A DNA stretch of 64,000 bases from contig CADCTD010000050.1 of NCBI GenBank assembly GCA_902805545.1, positions 1 to 64,000 of the forward strand, read 5' to 3'. The position numbers and the translations under genes were made by a program. The DNA comes from an uncultured Craurococcus sp. (GTDB lineage: Bacteria > Pseudomonadota > Alphaproteobacteria > Acetobacterales > Acetobacteraceae). The notes beneath the pieces were generated by a model. The model did not search any database. It was given only the letters and a program-made list of their open reading frames with translations, and was not told the DNA's origin. Within the stretch, counting starts at the first letter, position 1. Every line of letters starts with the position of its first letter. This document shows, one piece after another, positions 11,020-19,088 of this stretch.

Positions 11020-11625
11020 TTAGGCGGCCGAGGCGCTGGCCGAGCCGCCGGCCGCGACGACGACCATGGCCGGCTTCAGCAGGCGGCCGTTCAGCGTCCA
11101 GGCCGGGGTCCAGGCCTGGATGACGGTGCCGGGGGCGACTCCCTCGGGCGCCGGCTGCTCGGCCATCGCCTGGTGCAGCGCGGGATCGAAGGGCTGCCCT
11201 TGGGCCTCCTGGCGCTGGATGCCGTGGCGCTCGAGCACGCCGAGGAAGCTGCGCTCGACGCCCTCGAAGCCCTCGCGCAGCTTCACCAGCAGCGGGTCCT
11301 CGTCGCCGCGCGGGGCGGGGAGCGCCTCCAGGCCGCGGCGGAGGTTCTGCGCGGCCTCGACGACGTCGCCGGCGAATTTCTGGATGGCGTAGTTGCGGGC
11401 ATCCGCCACCTCGCGCTGGGTGCGGGCGCGGAGGTTCTGCGTCTCCGCCTCGGCGCGCATCCAGCGGTCGCGGAACTGGGCGACCTCGGCCTCGAGGGCT
11501 GCGATGCGCTCGGCGAAGCTGTTCGGCGGGGACTGGTCGGGGCTCGCCTCGGCTTCGGTGGCCTGGGCCGCGGCTTGCGTATCCGCCGGCGCGGTGCCCG
11601 GCGGCAGGTCGGTTGGATCGCTCAT
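11020..11625 (-). CDS. grpE: Nucleotide exchange factor GrpE
   Basis: This is a 201-residue protein that releases ADP from DnaK. The N-terminus is disordered and Asp/Ala/Pro-rich, followed by a long coiled coil (ERIAALEAEVAQFRDRWMRA) and the GrpE signature region near the C-terminus (LHQAMAEQPAPEGVAPGTV, then GRLLKPAMVVVA). The start is the ATG at 11625; further upstream in-frame sequence overlaps the RES gene in another frame. It heads the grpE-dnaK-dnaJ cluster. hrcA is not adjacent. Confidence 0.95.
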   Translation of the reverse strand: MSDPTDLPPGTAPADTQAAAQATEAEASPDQSPPNSFAERIAALEAEVAQFRDRWMRAEAETQNLRARTQREVADARNYAIQKFAGDVVEAAQNLRRGLEALPAPRGDEDPLLVKLREGFEGVERSFLGVLERHGIQRQEAQGQPFDPALHQAMAEQPAPEGVAPGTVIQAWTPAWTLNGRLLKPAMVVVAAGGSASASAA

Positions 11626-11705
11626 GCCTGTCTTTGCAAAAGGGGGGAAACTATCCCGCGTCAGGTAGTCGCTACGGGAGGCGAGGGCAACCGGGGCCGC
11701 GCGGT

Positions 11706-12182
11706 TTACCCAAGCCGGGCATCGTAGAGCCAGCGCCGGACCTTGCGGGCGGCGATGCCGCGGCTTGCCGGGTGCTGGGGATTGACGAGGATGTTCCGCT
11801 CCTCCGGCACGATGACCGAGGGAAGGACCAGCAGCGCCGAGCGGCCGGCGCGGAGCCATTGCGTGCCGAAGGCGATGCTGGCGCGGCCGGCGGGCTCCGC
11901 GTCCCAGCCGACCGGCAGGCTCGCGGGCGTCTCGCGCTGCGCCGCCGCCCAGAGCGGGTCGGGGATGGCGATCTCGACGAGGTAGCGGTTGAGCGGCAGG
12001 CCGCCGGCATTCAGGTGGACGACCGTCTCGAGGCAGGCGAGGGCGCGGCTCTCCGAGGCGTAGAGCAGGGGCAGCCCCCGCTCGTTCCAACGGCCGCCGG
12101 TCTGCTTCGCGCCGGCGCCGGAGAGGTCATCGGCCTCGTAGTCGGGCGCGTCGGTGGCGATGCGCCAGGCGGTGCGGCTCAC
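11706..12182 (-). CDS. RES-domain toxin
   Basis: This is a 158-residue RES-domain protein. It starts with GTG at 12182 (VSRTAWRIATDAP) and has the family pattern GAKQTGGRWNERGLPLLYAS, then SRALACLETVVHL, with the C-terminal NILVNPQHPASR. RES toxins (named for Arg-Glu-Ser) degrade NAD+ or ADP-ribosylate targets. The RGRW-like arginine region, a glutamate in LACLETV and a serine near HPAS are present. Its GTGA start overlaps the antitoxin stop by 4 bp, the normal order in RES-Xre modules (antitoxin first). Confidence 0.85.
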   Translation of the reverse strand: MSRTAWRIATDAPDYEADDLSGAGAKQTGGRWNERGLPLLYASESRALACLETVVHLNAGGLPLNRYLVEIAIPDPLWAAAQRETPASLPVGWDAEPAGRASIAFGTQWLRAGRSALLVLPSVIVPEERNILVNPQHPASRGIAARKVRRWLYDARLG

Positions 12183-12634
12183 GCATAGGCCCCGCCCTGC
12201 ATCTGGGCGAGGGTGGCGGAGACGAGGGCCTGGCCCTCCATCGTGTCCATCAGGTCCATCGGGCGGCGCCCGCCGAGGGCGGGCAGGGGCGCCTGCAGCC
12301 AGCGGGACATCCATCCCGTGGCATCGAACCCCTCCGGATTGCCGGAGGCCTGGATCATCGCCTCGAGCTGGCCGACGAGCTTCGCCATGCCGAGGACGCG
12401 CTCGCTCTCGCCGGGGGAGAGGGTCTGGTCCTGCTTCGCCTTCTTGTTCACCGTCGCCGGCGACAGGCGCAGCGCCTTGAGGGCGGCGCCCTGGCCGATG
12501 GAGAGGTCGGCGAAGATGCGCTTGGCCTCGCTCGCCCGGAGGCCGCCCTTGATCATCTCGATGCGCTCGATGGCCGAGGCCTGATAGAGGCGGAGATAGC
12601 CCGGCAGGCCGGCCGGGATGGCTTGGGAGTGCAT
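12179..12634 (-). CDS. Xre/MbcA/ParS-type antitoxin with C-terminal toxin-binding domain
   Basis: This is a 151-residue partner of the RES toxin. A helix-turn-helix-like region occurs around residues 25-70 (FADLSIGQGAALKALRLSPATVN), and the C-terminal DUF2384-type region contains GESERVLGMAKLVGQLEAM and GRRPMDLMDTMEG. This family neutralises the toxin and represses the operon. The ATG at 12634 has an AAGGAG ribosome-binding site. Two identical-armed palindromes directly upstream and overlapping the start are the likely operator. Confidence 0.85.
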   Translation of the reverse strand: MHSQAIPAGLPGYLRLYQASAIERIEMIKGGLRASEAKRIFADLSIGQGAALKALRLSPATVNKKAKQDQTLSPGESERVLGMAKLVGQLEAMIQASGNPEGFDATGWMSRWLQAPLPALGGRRPMDLMDTMEGQALVSATLAQMQGGAYA

Positions 12635-12638
12635 GCTC

Positions 12639-12673
12639 TGCTCCTTCGAGCAATTCAGATGCTCTGTGGAGCA
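12639..12673. promoter_or_regulatory. Duplicated palindromic operator of the RES-Xre module
   Basis: TGCTCcttcGAGCA (12639-12652) and TGCTCtgtgGAGCA (12660-12673) have identical arms and four-base spacers, and start exactly 21 bp apart, two DNA turns. A further TGCTC half-site at 12634-12638 abuts the antitoxin start. The layout fits cooperative binding of Xre dimers on one DNA face. Confidence 0.65.
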
Positions 12674-12680
12674 GGCGAAG

Positions 12681-13310
12681 TCAAGGCGCGTAGGCGTAGG
12701 GGCCGCCGCGCTCGAGCGCCCGGCGATAGGCGGGGCGGGCCTGGAGCGTGCGAAGCAGGCCGAAGAGCGCGGGGCGCGACGCATCCAGCCCGCCGCGGGC
12801 GGTCGCGGCCTCGAGCGGGAAGCTCATCATCACATCGGCGGCGGTGACCTCGGGGCCGGCGAAATGGCCCTCCTTCGCGACCTCCGCCTCCAGGTAGTCG
12901 AGCATGGCGGCGAGATTGGCCTCGATGCGGGAGAGGACCGGGGCGGCGGCCTCGCCGACGCGCATCAGGTAGAGCTTCACCAGCAGCGGCGTCATCGCCG
13001 AACCCTCGGCGAAATGCAGCCAGTAGCGGAAGCGCCGATGGGCCGGCGTGCCGGGCGGCGGGGCGAGGCGGCCGGCGCCGTGGCGCTCCAGCACGTACTC
13101 GACGATGGCGCCGGTCTCGGCGACCACCTCGCCATCCTCGACCAGCACGGGGGACTTGCCGAGCGGGTGGATGGCACGGAGCCCGGGCGGGGCGAGCATC
13201 GTCTGCGGGTCGCGCTCGTAGCGGATGACCTCGTAGGGGAGGTCCAGCTCCTCCAGGAGCCAGAGGATGCGCTGCGAGCGGGAGTTGTTCAGGTGATGGA
13301 CCTGGATCAT
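12681..13310 (-). CDS. Glutathione S-transferase family protein
   Basis: This is a 209-residue protein with the GST layout. The N-terminal thioredoxin-like domain is IQVHHLNNSRSQRILWLLEE followed by GKSPVLVEDGEVVAETGAIVEYV, which contains the glutathione-binding cis-Pro and the ESGAI-like motif. A helical C-terminal domain follows. It likely conjugates or reduces small electrophiles with glutathione; the substrate cannot be told. Its 3' end lies 8 bp from the toxin-antitoxin operator, so that promoter sits within or next to this gene's end. Confidence 0.87.
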   Translation of the reverse strand: MIQVHHLNNSRSQRILWLLEELDLPYEVIRYERDPQTMLAPPGLRAIHPLGKSPVLVEDGEVVAETGAIVEYVLERHGAGRLAPPPGTPAHRRFRYWLHFAEGSAMTPLLVKLYLMRVGEAAAPVLSRIEANLAAMLDYLEAEVAKEGHFAGPEVTAADVMMSFPLEAATARGGLDASRPALFGLLRTLQARPAYRRALERGGPYAYAP

Positions 13311-13591
13311 CGGCGGCCTCCGGTCATGCGGGGGCAGTCTGGGCGAGGCGGGGCCGATTGTCAGGGTGTTTCCCGGAAAAGCACCGGACCGCGGCTGTGC
13401 CGGCGGCGGTGTCTCAACCTCAAGTTTATTTTATGCCGTTAAGTTTCAAGCAAGACGAATGACAGACAGGACATACGACTCACGCAATCGCGAAGTCAGA
13501 CCTCCATGAGCCGCCCCGGCGGCCAGGCCTTCCTCCGATCGGGATGACGGGCCAGGCAGCCGGGACGGCAGGCAGAAGGCAGGAGTTTCCG
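13311..13591. other. 281-bp divergent intergenic region
   Basis: This region lies between the divergent GST and DUF1593 genes. It is less GC-rich than its surroundings around 13418-13470, where AAGTTTATTTTATGCC and TTAAGTTTCAAG occur. This AT-rich stretch is the likely promoter area of the DUF1593 gene, but no clean -35/-10 pair could be chosen. The ribosome-binding site AGGAG is at 13581-13585. Confidence 0.5.
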
Positions 13592-15376
13592 ATGGCTCTC
13601 CCGAGACTGTTCATCTCGACCGACATGCAGATGATCACCGGCATCAACAACATCGACGGGGACAAGGACGACGTCCAGTCGATGGTCCATGCGCTGATGT
13701 ACCAGGACAAATTCGACATCGTCGGCATCGCCTCGAGCGTCTCGCGCTGGCAGCCCGGCAAGAACGACACGTCCTTCATCCACCATGTGATCGACAAGTA
13801 CGGCGCCAACCAGGACGAGCTTGCGCGGCATGGCAGCGGCTTCAAGACGGCGGCCGAGCTGCACGGCATCACCTACCAGGGCACCAAGACGGTTGCCGGC
13901 AGCAGCGGCATCGTGGGGCAGACCGAGGGCTCGCGCGCCATCGTGCGCGAGGCGCGCGAGGCCGCGGCGGCGGGCACCGACCTCTATGTCGCCACCTGGG
14001 GCGGGGTCGGCGACGTGGCGCGGGCGCTGTACGACGCGCCGGACATCGCGGACAACATCCGCCTGCTCTCGGTGGCCGGCGAGCTGCAGGAGCCGAATGC
14101 GTACAAGTACATCAAGGCGAATTTTGCCGGCAAGGGCGACCTCTGGTGGGTCGACGAGGCCACCACGCATTTCGGCGTCTATGCCCTCCCCGACAACCGC
14201 TACCCGACCGGCAACAGCTGGGCCGTCAACAACGCGAAGGGGCACGGGGCGCTCGGCGACCTGTTCTACCAGAACACGATCGACATCCGCGGCACGTCGG
14301 GCGACCTGAACCTGACGAAGATGGGCGACTCGGCCACCATCCTCTACCTGATCGACACCGCCAGCAACAACGGCGACCCGACGGCCGAGAGCTGGGGCGG
14401 CGAGTACCGCAAGGCGGGCGACCAGTACTGGGTGGACCGCACCGACCAGGGCTTCAACTGGCAGGGCAGCGGCGGGGCGCGGACGGTCTATGAGGACCGG
14501 GCCGCCTGGCAGGGCGACTTCGCCAAGCGCTTCGACTGGTTGACATCCTCTTCGCCGGCGCCGGCGCCGACACCCGGGCCGACGCCCGGCGGCGGGGTGG
14601 TGAAGACCGTCGGCAGCGGCAGCGACGCGCTGGTGCTGAAGATCAGCCAGGATGCCTGGAACGGCAGCGCGCAATACACCGTCAAGGTCGACGGCAAGCA
14701 GATCGGCGGCACGCTGACGGCGAGCGCCTCCCATGCGTCGGGGCAGGACGACGTCATCACCGTCAAGGGCGACTGGAGCGCGGGCAACCACAAGGTCACC
14801 GTCACCTTCCTCAACGATGCCTGGGGCGGCAGCGCCGGCGCCGACCGCAACCTGCATGTCGACGGCATCACCTACAACGGCAAGGCGCTCGCGCAGGGAA
14901 CGGCCTTCCTCAACAAGAACGGCGCGGCGGACTTCGCCTTCAGCGAGGCCGGCGGCGCGGCATCCGGCGCCACGACATCCGGCGGGGTGGCGAAGACGAT
15001 CGGCAGCGGCAGCGACGCGCTGGTGCTGAAGATCAGCCAGGATGCCTGGAACGGCAGCGCGCAATACACCGTCAAGGTCGACGGCAAGCAGGTCGGCACC
15101 ACGCTGACCGCGAGCGCCTCGCATGCGTCGGGGCAGGACGACGTCATCACCGTCAAGGGCGACTGGGGCGTCGGCAACCACAAGGTCACCGTCACCTTCC
15201 TCAACGATGCGTATGGCGGCAGCGCCGGCGCCGACCGCAACCTGCATGTCGACGGCATCACCTACAACGGCGCCGACCTGGCCCGCGACACGGCGCTGCT
15301 GAACCGGAACGGGGCGGTGGACTTCGCCTTCACCGATACCGGCAGCGCGGCGGCAGCGGATCAGCTCTTCGCCTGA
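13592..15376 (+). CDS. DUF1593 (nucleoside-hydrolase-like) protein with two carbohydrate-binding modules
   Basis: This is a 594-residue protein. Residues about 3-320 match the DUF1593/Sde182-type domain, a nucleoside-hydrolase-like fold found in polysaccharide-degrading bacteria: RLFISTDMQMITGINNIDGD with DKDDVQS, and DLYVATWGGVGDVARALYD. A Pro-rich linker (PAPAPTPGPTPGGG) leads to two about 110-residue beta modules beginning GSGSDALVLKISQDAWNGSA, resembling CBM60-type calcium-dependent xylan-binding domains. No signal peptide is seen, although the architecture suggests an extracellular enzyme, so export may be non-classical. The start is supported by AGGAG six bases upstream. The substrate is unknown. 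Confidence 0.75.
   Translation: MALPRLFISTDMQMITGINNIDGDKDDVQSMVHALMYQDKFDIVGIASSVSRWQPGKNDTSFIHHVIDKYGANQDELARHGSGFKTAAELHGITYQGTKTVAGSSGIVGQTEGSRAIVREAREAAAAGTDLYVATWGGVGDVARALYDAPDIADNIRLLSVAGELQEPNAYKYIKANFAGKGDLWWVDEATTHFGVYALPDNRYPTGNSWAVNNAKGHGALGDLFYQNTIDIRGTSGDLNLTKMGDSATILYLIDTASNNGDPTAESWGGEYRKAGDQYWVDRTDQGFNWQGSGGARTVYEDRAAWQGDFAKRFDWLTSSSPAPAPTPGPTPGGGVVKTVGSGSDALVLKISQDAWNGSAQYTVKVDGKQIGGTLTASASHASGQDDVITVKGDWSAGNHKVTVTFLNDAWGGSAGADRNLHVDGITYNGKALAQGTAFLNKNGAADFAFSEAGGAASGATTSGGVAKTIGSGSDALVLKISQDAWNGSAQYTVKVDGKQVGTTLTASASHASGQDDVITVKGDWGVGNHKVTVTFLNDAYGGSAGADRNLHVDGITYNGADLARDTALLNRNGAVDFAFTDTGSAAAADQLFA
14611..15271 (+). repeat. Tandem 390-bp repeat inside the DUF1593 gene
   Basis: The segments 14611-14881 and 15001-15271 are almost identical in DNA and lie 390 bp (130 codons) apart. 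They encode the two carbohydrate-binding modules. Even third codon positions match across long runs, so the copy was made recently or is kept uniform by gene conversion. Confidence 0.85.
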
Positions 15377-15382
15377 CCGGGC

Positions 15383-15407
15383 GGGGAGGGGCGCGTGGCC
15401 CCTCCCC
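15383..15407. terminator. Hairpin between convergent genes
   Basis: GGGGAGGGG (15383-15391) pairs perfectly with CCCCTCCCC (15399-15407). It fills the gap between the end of the DUF1593 gene and the end of the Bug receptor gene on the other strand. No T-tract follows on the plus side. A bidirectional termination role is inferred. Confidence 0.45.
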
Positions 15408-15409
15408 TG

Positions 15410-16363
15410 CTACTCCTTCCAGGGATGGGCGGACCAGAGGGCCTGGTGCTTCTCGCGGAGCGCGGCGAGCTCCGCGAGATAGGCCTCAGGCCCGAGGAAG
15501 CGGAGCGGCAGGGCCTGCTGCGCGGCGCTCATCTGGAAATCGGGGTCCTGCACCATGCGGTCCACCGCCAGCGACAGCCGCTCCAGCACCGCGGGCGGCA
15601 GGCCGGCGGGGGCGGCGAGGCCGCGCATCGAGCCCTCGACCACGTCGAAGCCGGCCTCGCGGAAGGTCGGGATCTCGGGGGCGACCTCGGTGCGGCGCTC
15701 GCCCATCTGGGCCAGCATGCGGAGCAGGCCCTGGCGGCTCTCCTGCACCCCCTCGGCGACATTGATCGAGGCGATGTCGATGGTCTTGCCGATCAGCGCC
15801 TGCTTCACCTGGGCGCTGTCGGCATAGGGGATGTGGAGCAGGCGGATGCCGGACAGGCGCTCGAAGGCGCGGACGGCGAGGTGATCGTCGGAGCCGATGC
15901 CGGTGCTGCCGTAGCTGATGCTCTCGGGCCTCGCTTGGGCGGCGGCGATGAGGTCGGCGAGGCTCCGGTAGGGGCTGTCGGTCAGGACGTAGAAGGCGCC
16001 CGGGTCGTCGACGATGTTGGCGATGGGGGTGAAGTCCTCCAGCCGGAAGCGGGCGCGGCGCTCGATCGGCAGGGTGACGATGTGCGGCGTGCTGATGACG
16101 CCGATGGTGAGGCCGTCCGGCGTCGCCCGGGCCAGCTCGCCGAAGCCGATCTCGCCGCCGGCGCCGGGGCGGTTGCTGACGACGACGGGCTGGCCGAGGT
16201 CGCGCTCGAGGAAGCGGGCGATGGTGCGGGCCGCGAGGTCGGTGCTGCCGTCGGGGGCGAAGGCGACGATCATGGCGAGCGGCCGGCCGGGCCAGTCGGC
16301 GGCCGCGGCCGGGCGGGCGAGGAGCAGGGCGGGGACTGCAAGCAGGGCGCGGCGCTTGGGCAT
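15410..16363 (-). CDS. Bug/TctC-type tripartite tricarboxylate transporter receptor
   Basis: This is a 317-residue periplasmic binding protein with a twin-basic signal peptide (PKRRALLAVPALLLARPAAAA). It has the Bug hallmarks WPGRPLAMIVAFAPDGSTDL, VVSNRPGAGGEIGFGELARA and SISYGSTGIGSDDHLAVRAFE. These proteins bind small carboxylates. No membrane subunits (TctA/TctB) are adjacent, as is common for orphan Bug genes. The chosen ATG at 16363 begins the signal peptide. Confidence 0.9.
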   Translation of the reverse strand: MPKRRALLAVPALLLARPAAAADWPGRPLAMIVAFAPDGSTDLAARTIARFLERDLGQPVVVSNRPGAGGEIGFGELARATPDGLTIGVISTPHIVTLPIERRARFRLEDFTPIANIVDDPGAFYVLTDSPYRSLADLIAAAQARPESISYGSTGIGSDDHLAVRAFERLSGIRLLHIPYADSAQVKQALIGKTIDIASINVAEGVQESRQGLLRMLAQMGERRTEVAPEIPTFREAGFDVVEGSMRGLAAPAGLPPAVLERLSLAVDRMVQDPDFQMSAAQQALPLRFLGPEAYLAELAALREKHQALWSAHPWKE

Positions 16364-16385
16364 CGGAGGTCCCCGAAATGACGAA

Positions 16386-16409
16386 GGCCGGGGAGTGTCC
16401 CCCCCGGCC
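16386..16409. terminator. Hairpin downstream of the alpha/beta hydrolase gene
   Basis: GGCCGGGG (16386-16393) and CCCCGGCC (16402-16409) form an 8-bp stem. On the minus strand it follows the hydrolase stop by about 30 bases and precedes the Bug gene. No strong T-run follows, so terminator function is tentative. Confidence 0.4.
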
Positions 16410-16437
16410 CTCGGTCCTGCAACCTCGGATCCCGCAA

Positions 16438-17106
16438 TCAATCGGCGGCGAGCGCCATCCGGCTGCGGTTCATGCGGCCGTTCACATGGTCTTCCGCCAT
16501 GTCGACCACCCGCTCGGTCTCCTCGGGCGTGAAGACATGGCCGGCGCCCGGCATCACCCGGTAGTCGATGGTGATGCCGCGCTGGGTGTTCAGCTTGTCG
16601 ACCAGCTTCTTCACCGAGGATTCCGGCACCAGCTCGTCCGTCGCGCCGTGCAGGATGAGGCCGTTGCAGGGGCAGGGGGCGAGGAAGCCGAAGTCGTAGT
16701 GGCTGGCCGGCGCGCTGATGGAGACGAAGCCGCCCATCTCCGGCCGGCGCATCAGCAGCTGCATGCCGACATAGGCGCCGAAGGAATAGCCGGCGACCCA
16801 GAGGCTGTGCGAGTTCGGGTTCACCGCCTGCAGGAAGTCGAGCGCGGAGGCGGCGTCGGAGATCTCGCCGATGCCGCCGTCGTACCGGCCCTGGCTGCGG
16901 CCGACCCCACGGAAGTTGAAGCGCAGGGTCGAGAAGCCCATGGCCTGGAAGCGCTGGTAGAGCGCGTAGATCACCCGGTTGTTCATCGTCCCGCCATGCA
17001 GCGGGTGCGGGTGCAGGAGCAGCGCGACGGGCGCGTTCGGCTGCTTGGAGTGGTGGTAGCGGCCTTCGAGCCGGCCGTCAGGGCCGGCGAACATGACCTC
17101 AGGCAT
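16438..17106 (-). CDS. Alpha/beta hydrolase
   Basis: This is a 222-residue cytosolic hydrolase with oxyanion-hole region LLLHPHPLHGGTMNN, nucleophile elbow WVAGYSFGAYVGM (the serine in GYSFG), acid region ILHGATDELVPE and catalytic histidine in MPGAGHVFTPEE. The pattern belongs to the short dienelactone-hydrolase-like group without a lid domain. The substrate is unknown. The ATG at 17106 is chosen because the conserved PEVMFAGPDGRLEGRYH begins there. It is divergent from iscR. Confidence 0.85.
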   Translation of the reverse strand: MPEVMFAGPDGRLEGRYHHSKQPNAPVALLLHPHPLHGGTMNNRVIYALYQRFQAMGFSTLRFNFRGVGRSQGRYDGGIGEISDAASALDFLQAVNPNSHSLWVAGYSFGAYVGMQLLMRRPEMGGFVSISAPASHYDFGFLAPCPCNGLILHGATDELVPESSVKKLVDKLNTQRGITIDYRVMPGAGHVFTPEETERVVDMAEDHVNGRMNRSRMALAAD

Positions 17107-17515
17107 CGTCCCGTGGGTCCAATTCCGGTTGTGCCCTGCGCGTCTGGGCTGCCGACGGGGGGTCGCCCCGGTCCGCCGACAGGCCAAGCGCGCATGGACG
17201 CTTGATGGGAAAGTCCGTGCTGGCCTGACCGGGCCAGCTACCGTCCATGTCCTTCCAGGCCCAATGGTTGACCGGGCTGGTCGGACAAAATAGCCTGATC
17301 GATGCGATGTTCCCGGAGGGGACGTGTTTCATCGCAGCAGCTATGTCTCCGGTTCATGGATCGGTAAGCCCCGGGCAGTCTCCCGGACCCGGGGTCGGCG
17401 GGAATATAGGCACCCTGGCGCCACGTTTCATAACGAAATCAAGGCATCGCCCCCATGTTCCCGGGACCGGGCCGGGCACAAACTGATCCAGCGCCCGCAA
17501 AAAGGGGAGCAAGGC
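17107..17515. promoter_or_regulatory. 409-bp divergent region upstream of iscR
   Basis: It separates the alpha/beta hydrolase gene from iscR and must hold promoters for both. A 7-bp hairpin CCCCGGG/CCCGGGG is at 17369-17394. TTTCATAACGAAA at 17426-17438 is a short inverted repeat. TTGACC near 17268 with TAGCCT 17 bases later is a weak promoter candidate. No confident match to a known IscR or iron-responsive box was found. No convincing gene was seen. Confidence 0.4.
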
Positions 17516-17998
17516 ATGCGACTTTCCACCCGTGGTCGCTATGCGGTGATGGCGATGGTCGAGCTGGCCGCGCGGCAAGGAGGCTACGAAGGCGCTGGAA
17601 GGCCTGGGAATCCGGCCCCACGGCCGGTCTCGCTGGCGGACCTGGCCGGGGCGCAGCTACTCTCGGTGGCTTATCTCGAACAATTGTTCGGCCATTTGCG
17701 GCGGGCCGGGCTTGTTGCATCGGCGCGCGGGCCGGGGGGCGGGTATCGCCTGGCCCGGCCGCCGGAGGAGATCGCGGTGGCCGCCATCGTCGATGCGGTG
17801 GACGAGCCGCTGCGGGCGACCCGCTGCGAGGAGGGCTCGCCCGGCTGCCTTGCCGGGCAGCGATGCCTCACGCATGACCTGTGGCAGGAACTCGGCGAGC
17901 AGATCCGGCTCTTCCTCCAGCATGTGACGCTGGCGGATGTGATCGCGGGGCGGATCGCCGGGCGGGCGAACGTGCCGAGGATGCAGGCGGCGGAATGA
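17516..17998 (+). CDS. iscR: Rrf2-family [2Fe-2S] regulator, IscR-like
   Basis: This is a 160-residue transcription factor sensing Fe-S cluster status. The N-terminal winged helix starts MRLSTRGRYAVMAMVELAAR and contains the Rrf2 pattern GPGGGYRLARPPEEI. The cluster ligands are present at C104, C111, C117 and H120 (spacing C-X6-C-X5-C-X2-H). It heads the sulfur operon and overlaps the first cysteine desulfurase by 4 bp (ATGA). Autoregulation of the operon by cluster supply is expected from the family. Confidence 0.92.
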   Translation: MRLSTRGRYAVMAMVELAARQGGYEGAGRPGNPAPRPVSLADLAGAQLLSVAYLEQLFGHLRRAGLVASARGPGGGYRLARPPEEIAVAAIVDAVDEPLRATRCEEGSPGCLAGQRCLTHDLWQELGEQIRLFLQHVTLADVIAGRIAGRANVPRMQAAE

Positions 17999-19071
17999 CC
18001 CTCTATTGCGATGCGAATGCCACCGAGCCGCTGCGCCCGGCGGCGCGGGCGGCGGTGCTTGCCGCGCTGGATGCCGGCGGCAACCCGTCCGCCGTGCACG
18101 GCACGGGACGCGCGGCGCGGCGACGGCTGGAGGAGGCGCGCGAGGCGATCGCGGCGCGGTTCGGGGCGCGGGTGGGCGATGTCGTCTTCACCGCGGGCGG
18201 GACGGAGGCGAATGCGCTCGCCGTCCATGGCCTCGGGCAGGGGCGAAGGGTGCTCATCGGGGCGACGGAGCATCCGGCGGTGCTGGCGGCCGCGGGCCCG
18301 GCGGCCGGGACGGTGCCGGTGCTCCCCGACGGGCAGGCCGATCTCGCCGCGCTGGAGCGGATGCTGGGCGCGGGGCCGCCGGCGCTGGTCTGCCTGATGG
18401 CGGCGAACAACGAGACGGGGGTGATCCACCCGGTCGCCGAGGCGGCGTCGCTGTGCCGGGCGCATGGGGCGCTGCTGCACATGGATGCGGTGCAGGCGGC
18501 CGGGCGCATCCCCCTGCCCGAGGGGGCCGATAGCTGGGCGATCTCCGGCCACAAGCTCGGCGGGCCGCCGGGGGCGGGGGCGCTGCTGCTGCGGCCGGGG
18601 CTCGAGCTGCCGGCGCTGATCGCGGGCGGCGGGCAGGAGCGCGGGCGCCGGGGCGGGACGGAGCCGCTGCCCGCCATCGCCGGGATGGCGGCGGCGGAGC
18701 CAGCGCCAGGCGAGGCCGTGAGGCTGGCGGCGCTCAGGGACCGGATCGAGGCGGGGCTGGCGGGCGAGGCCGTCATCGCCGGGGCTGGGGCGCCGCGGCT
18801 GCCGAATACCGCCTGCATCATCCTGCCCGGCGTCGCGGCGGAGACGCAGGTGATCGCGCTCGACCTGGCGGGCGTCAGGGTCTCGGCGGGGGCGGCCTGC
18901 TCCTCGGGCAAGGTGGCGCGGAGCCCGGTGCTGGCGGCGATGGGCTTCGGGGCGCTGGCCGGCTGCGGCATCCGCGTCTCGCTGCCCTGGAATGCACCGG
19001 AGGATGCGGCGGAGCGCTTCCTCGATGCGTGGTCTGCCATGCGCCGGCGCCTCTCCCAATCCGCGGCCTGA
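17995..19071 (+). CDS. Cysteine desulfurase, divergent NifS-like paralog
   Basis: This is a 358-residue PLP enzyme that takes sulfur from cysteine. It opens TLYCDANATEPLRPAARAA. The PLP lysine lies in WAISGHKLGGPPGAGAL, the ring-stacking region in LLHMDAVQAAGR and the catalytic cysteine in SAGAACSSGKV. The N-terminus reads CDANATEP where IscS has LDNNATTP, and the C-terminal region is short, so this is a distinct paralog. It is followed after 17 bp by a second desulfurase, which is typical of alphaproteobacterial isc/suf loci. Confidence 0.9.
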   Translation: MTLYCDANATEPLRPAARAAVLAALDAGGNPSAVHGTGRAARRRLEEAREAIAARFGARVGDVVFTAGGTEANALAVHGLGQGRRVLIGATEHPAVLAAAGPAAGTVPVLPDGQADLAALERMLGAGPPALVCLMAANNETGVIHPVAEAASLCRAHGALLHMDAVQAAGRIPLPEGADSWAISGHKLGGPPGAGALLLRPGLELPALIAGGGQERGRRGGTEPLPAIAGMAAAEPAPGEAVRLAALRDRIEAGLAGEAVIAGAGAPRLPNTACIILPGVAAETQVIALDLAGVRVSAGAACSSGKVARSPVLAAMGFGALAGCGIRVSLPWNAPEDAAERFLDAWSAMRRRLSQSAA

Positions 19072-19088
19072 AGCCCCACCATGGGGTG

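Noticed and set aside
13496-15247. Long 583-codon minus-strand frame opposite the DUF1593 gene
   Set aside because: It mirrors the repeat structure and codon pattern of the plus-strand gene, is Val/Ala/Asp/Arg-rich low-complexity, and has no domain or ribosome-binding site.
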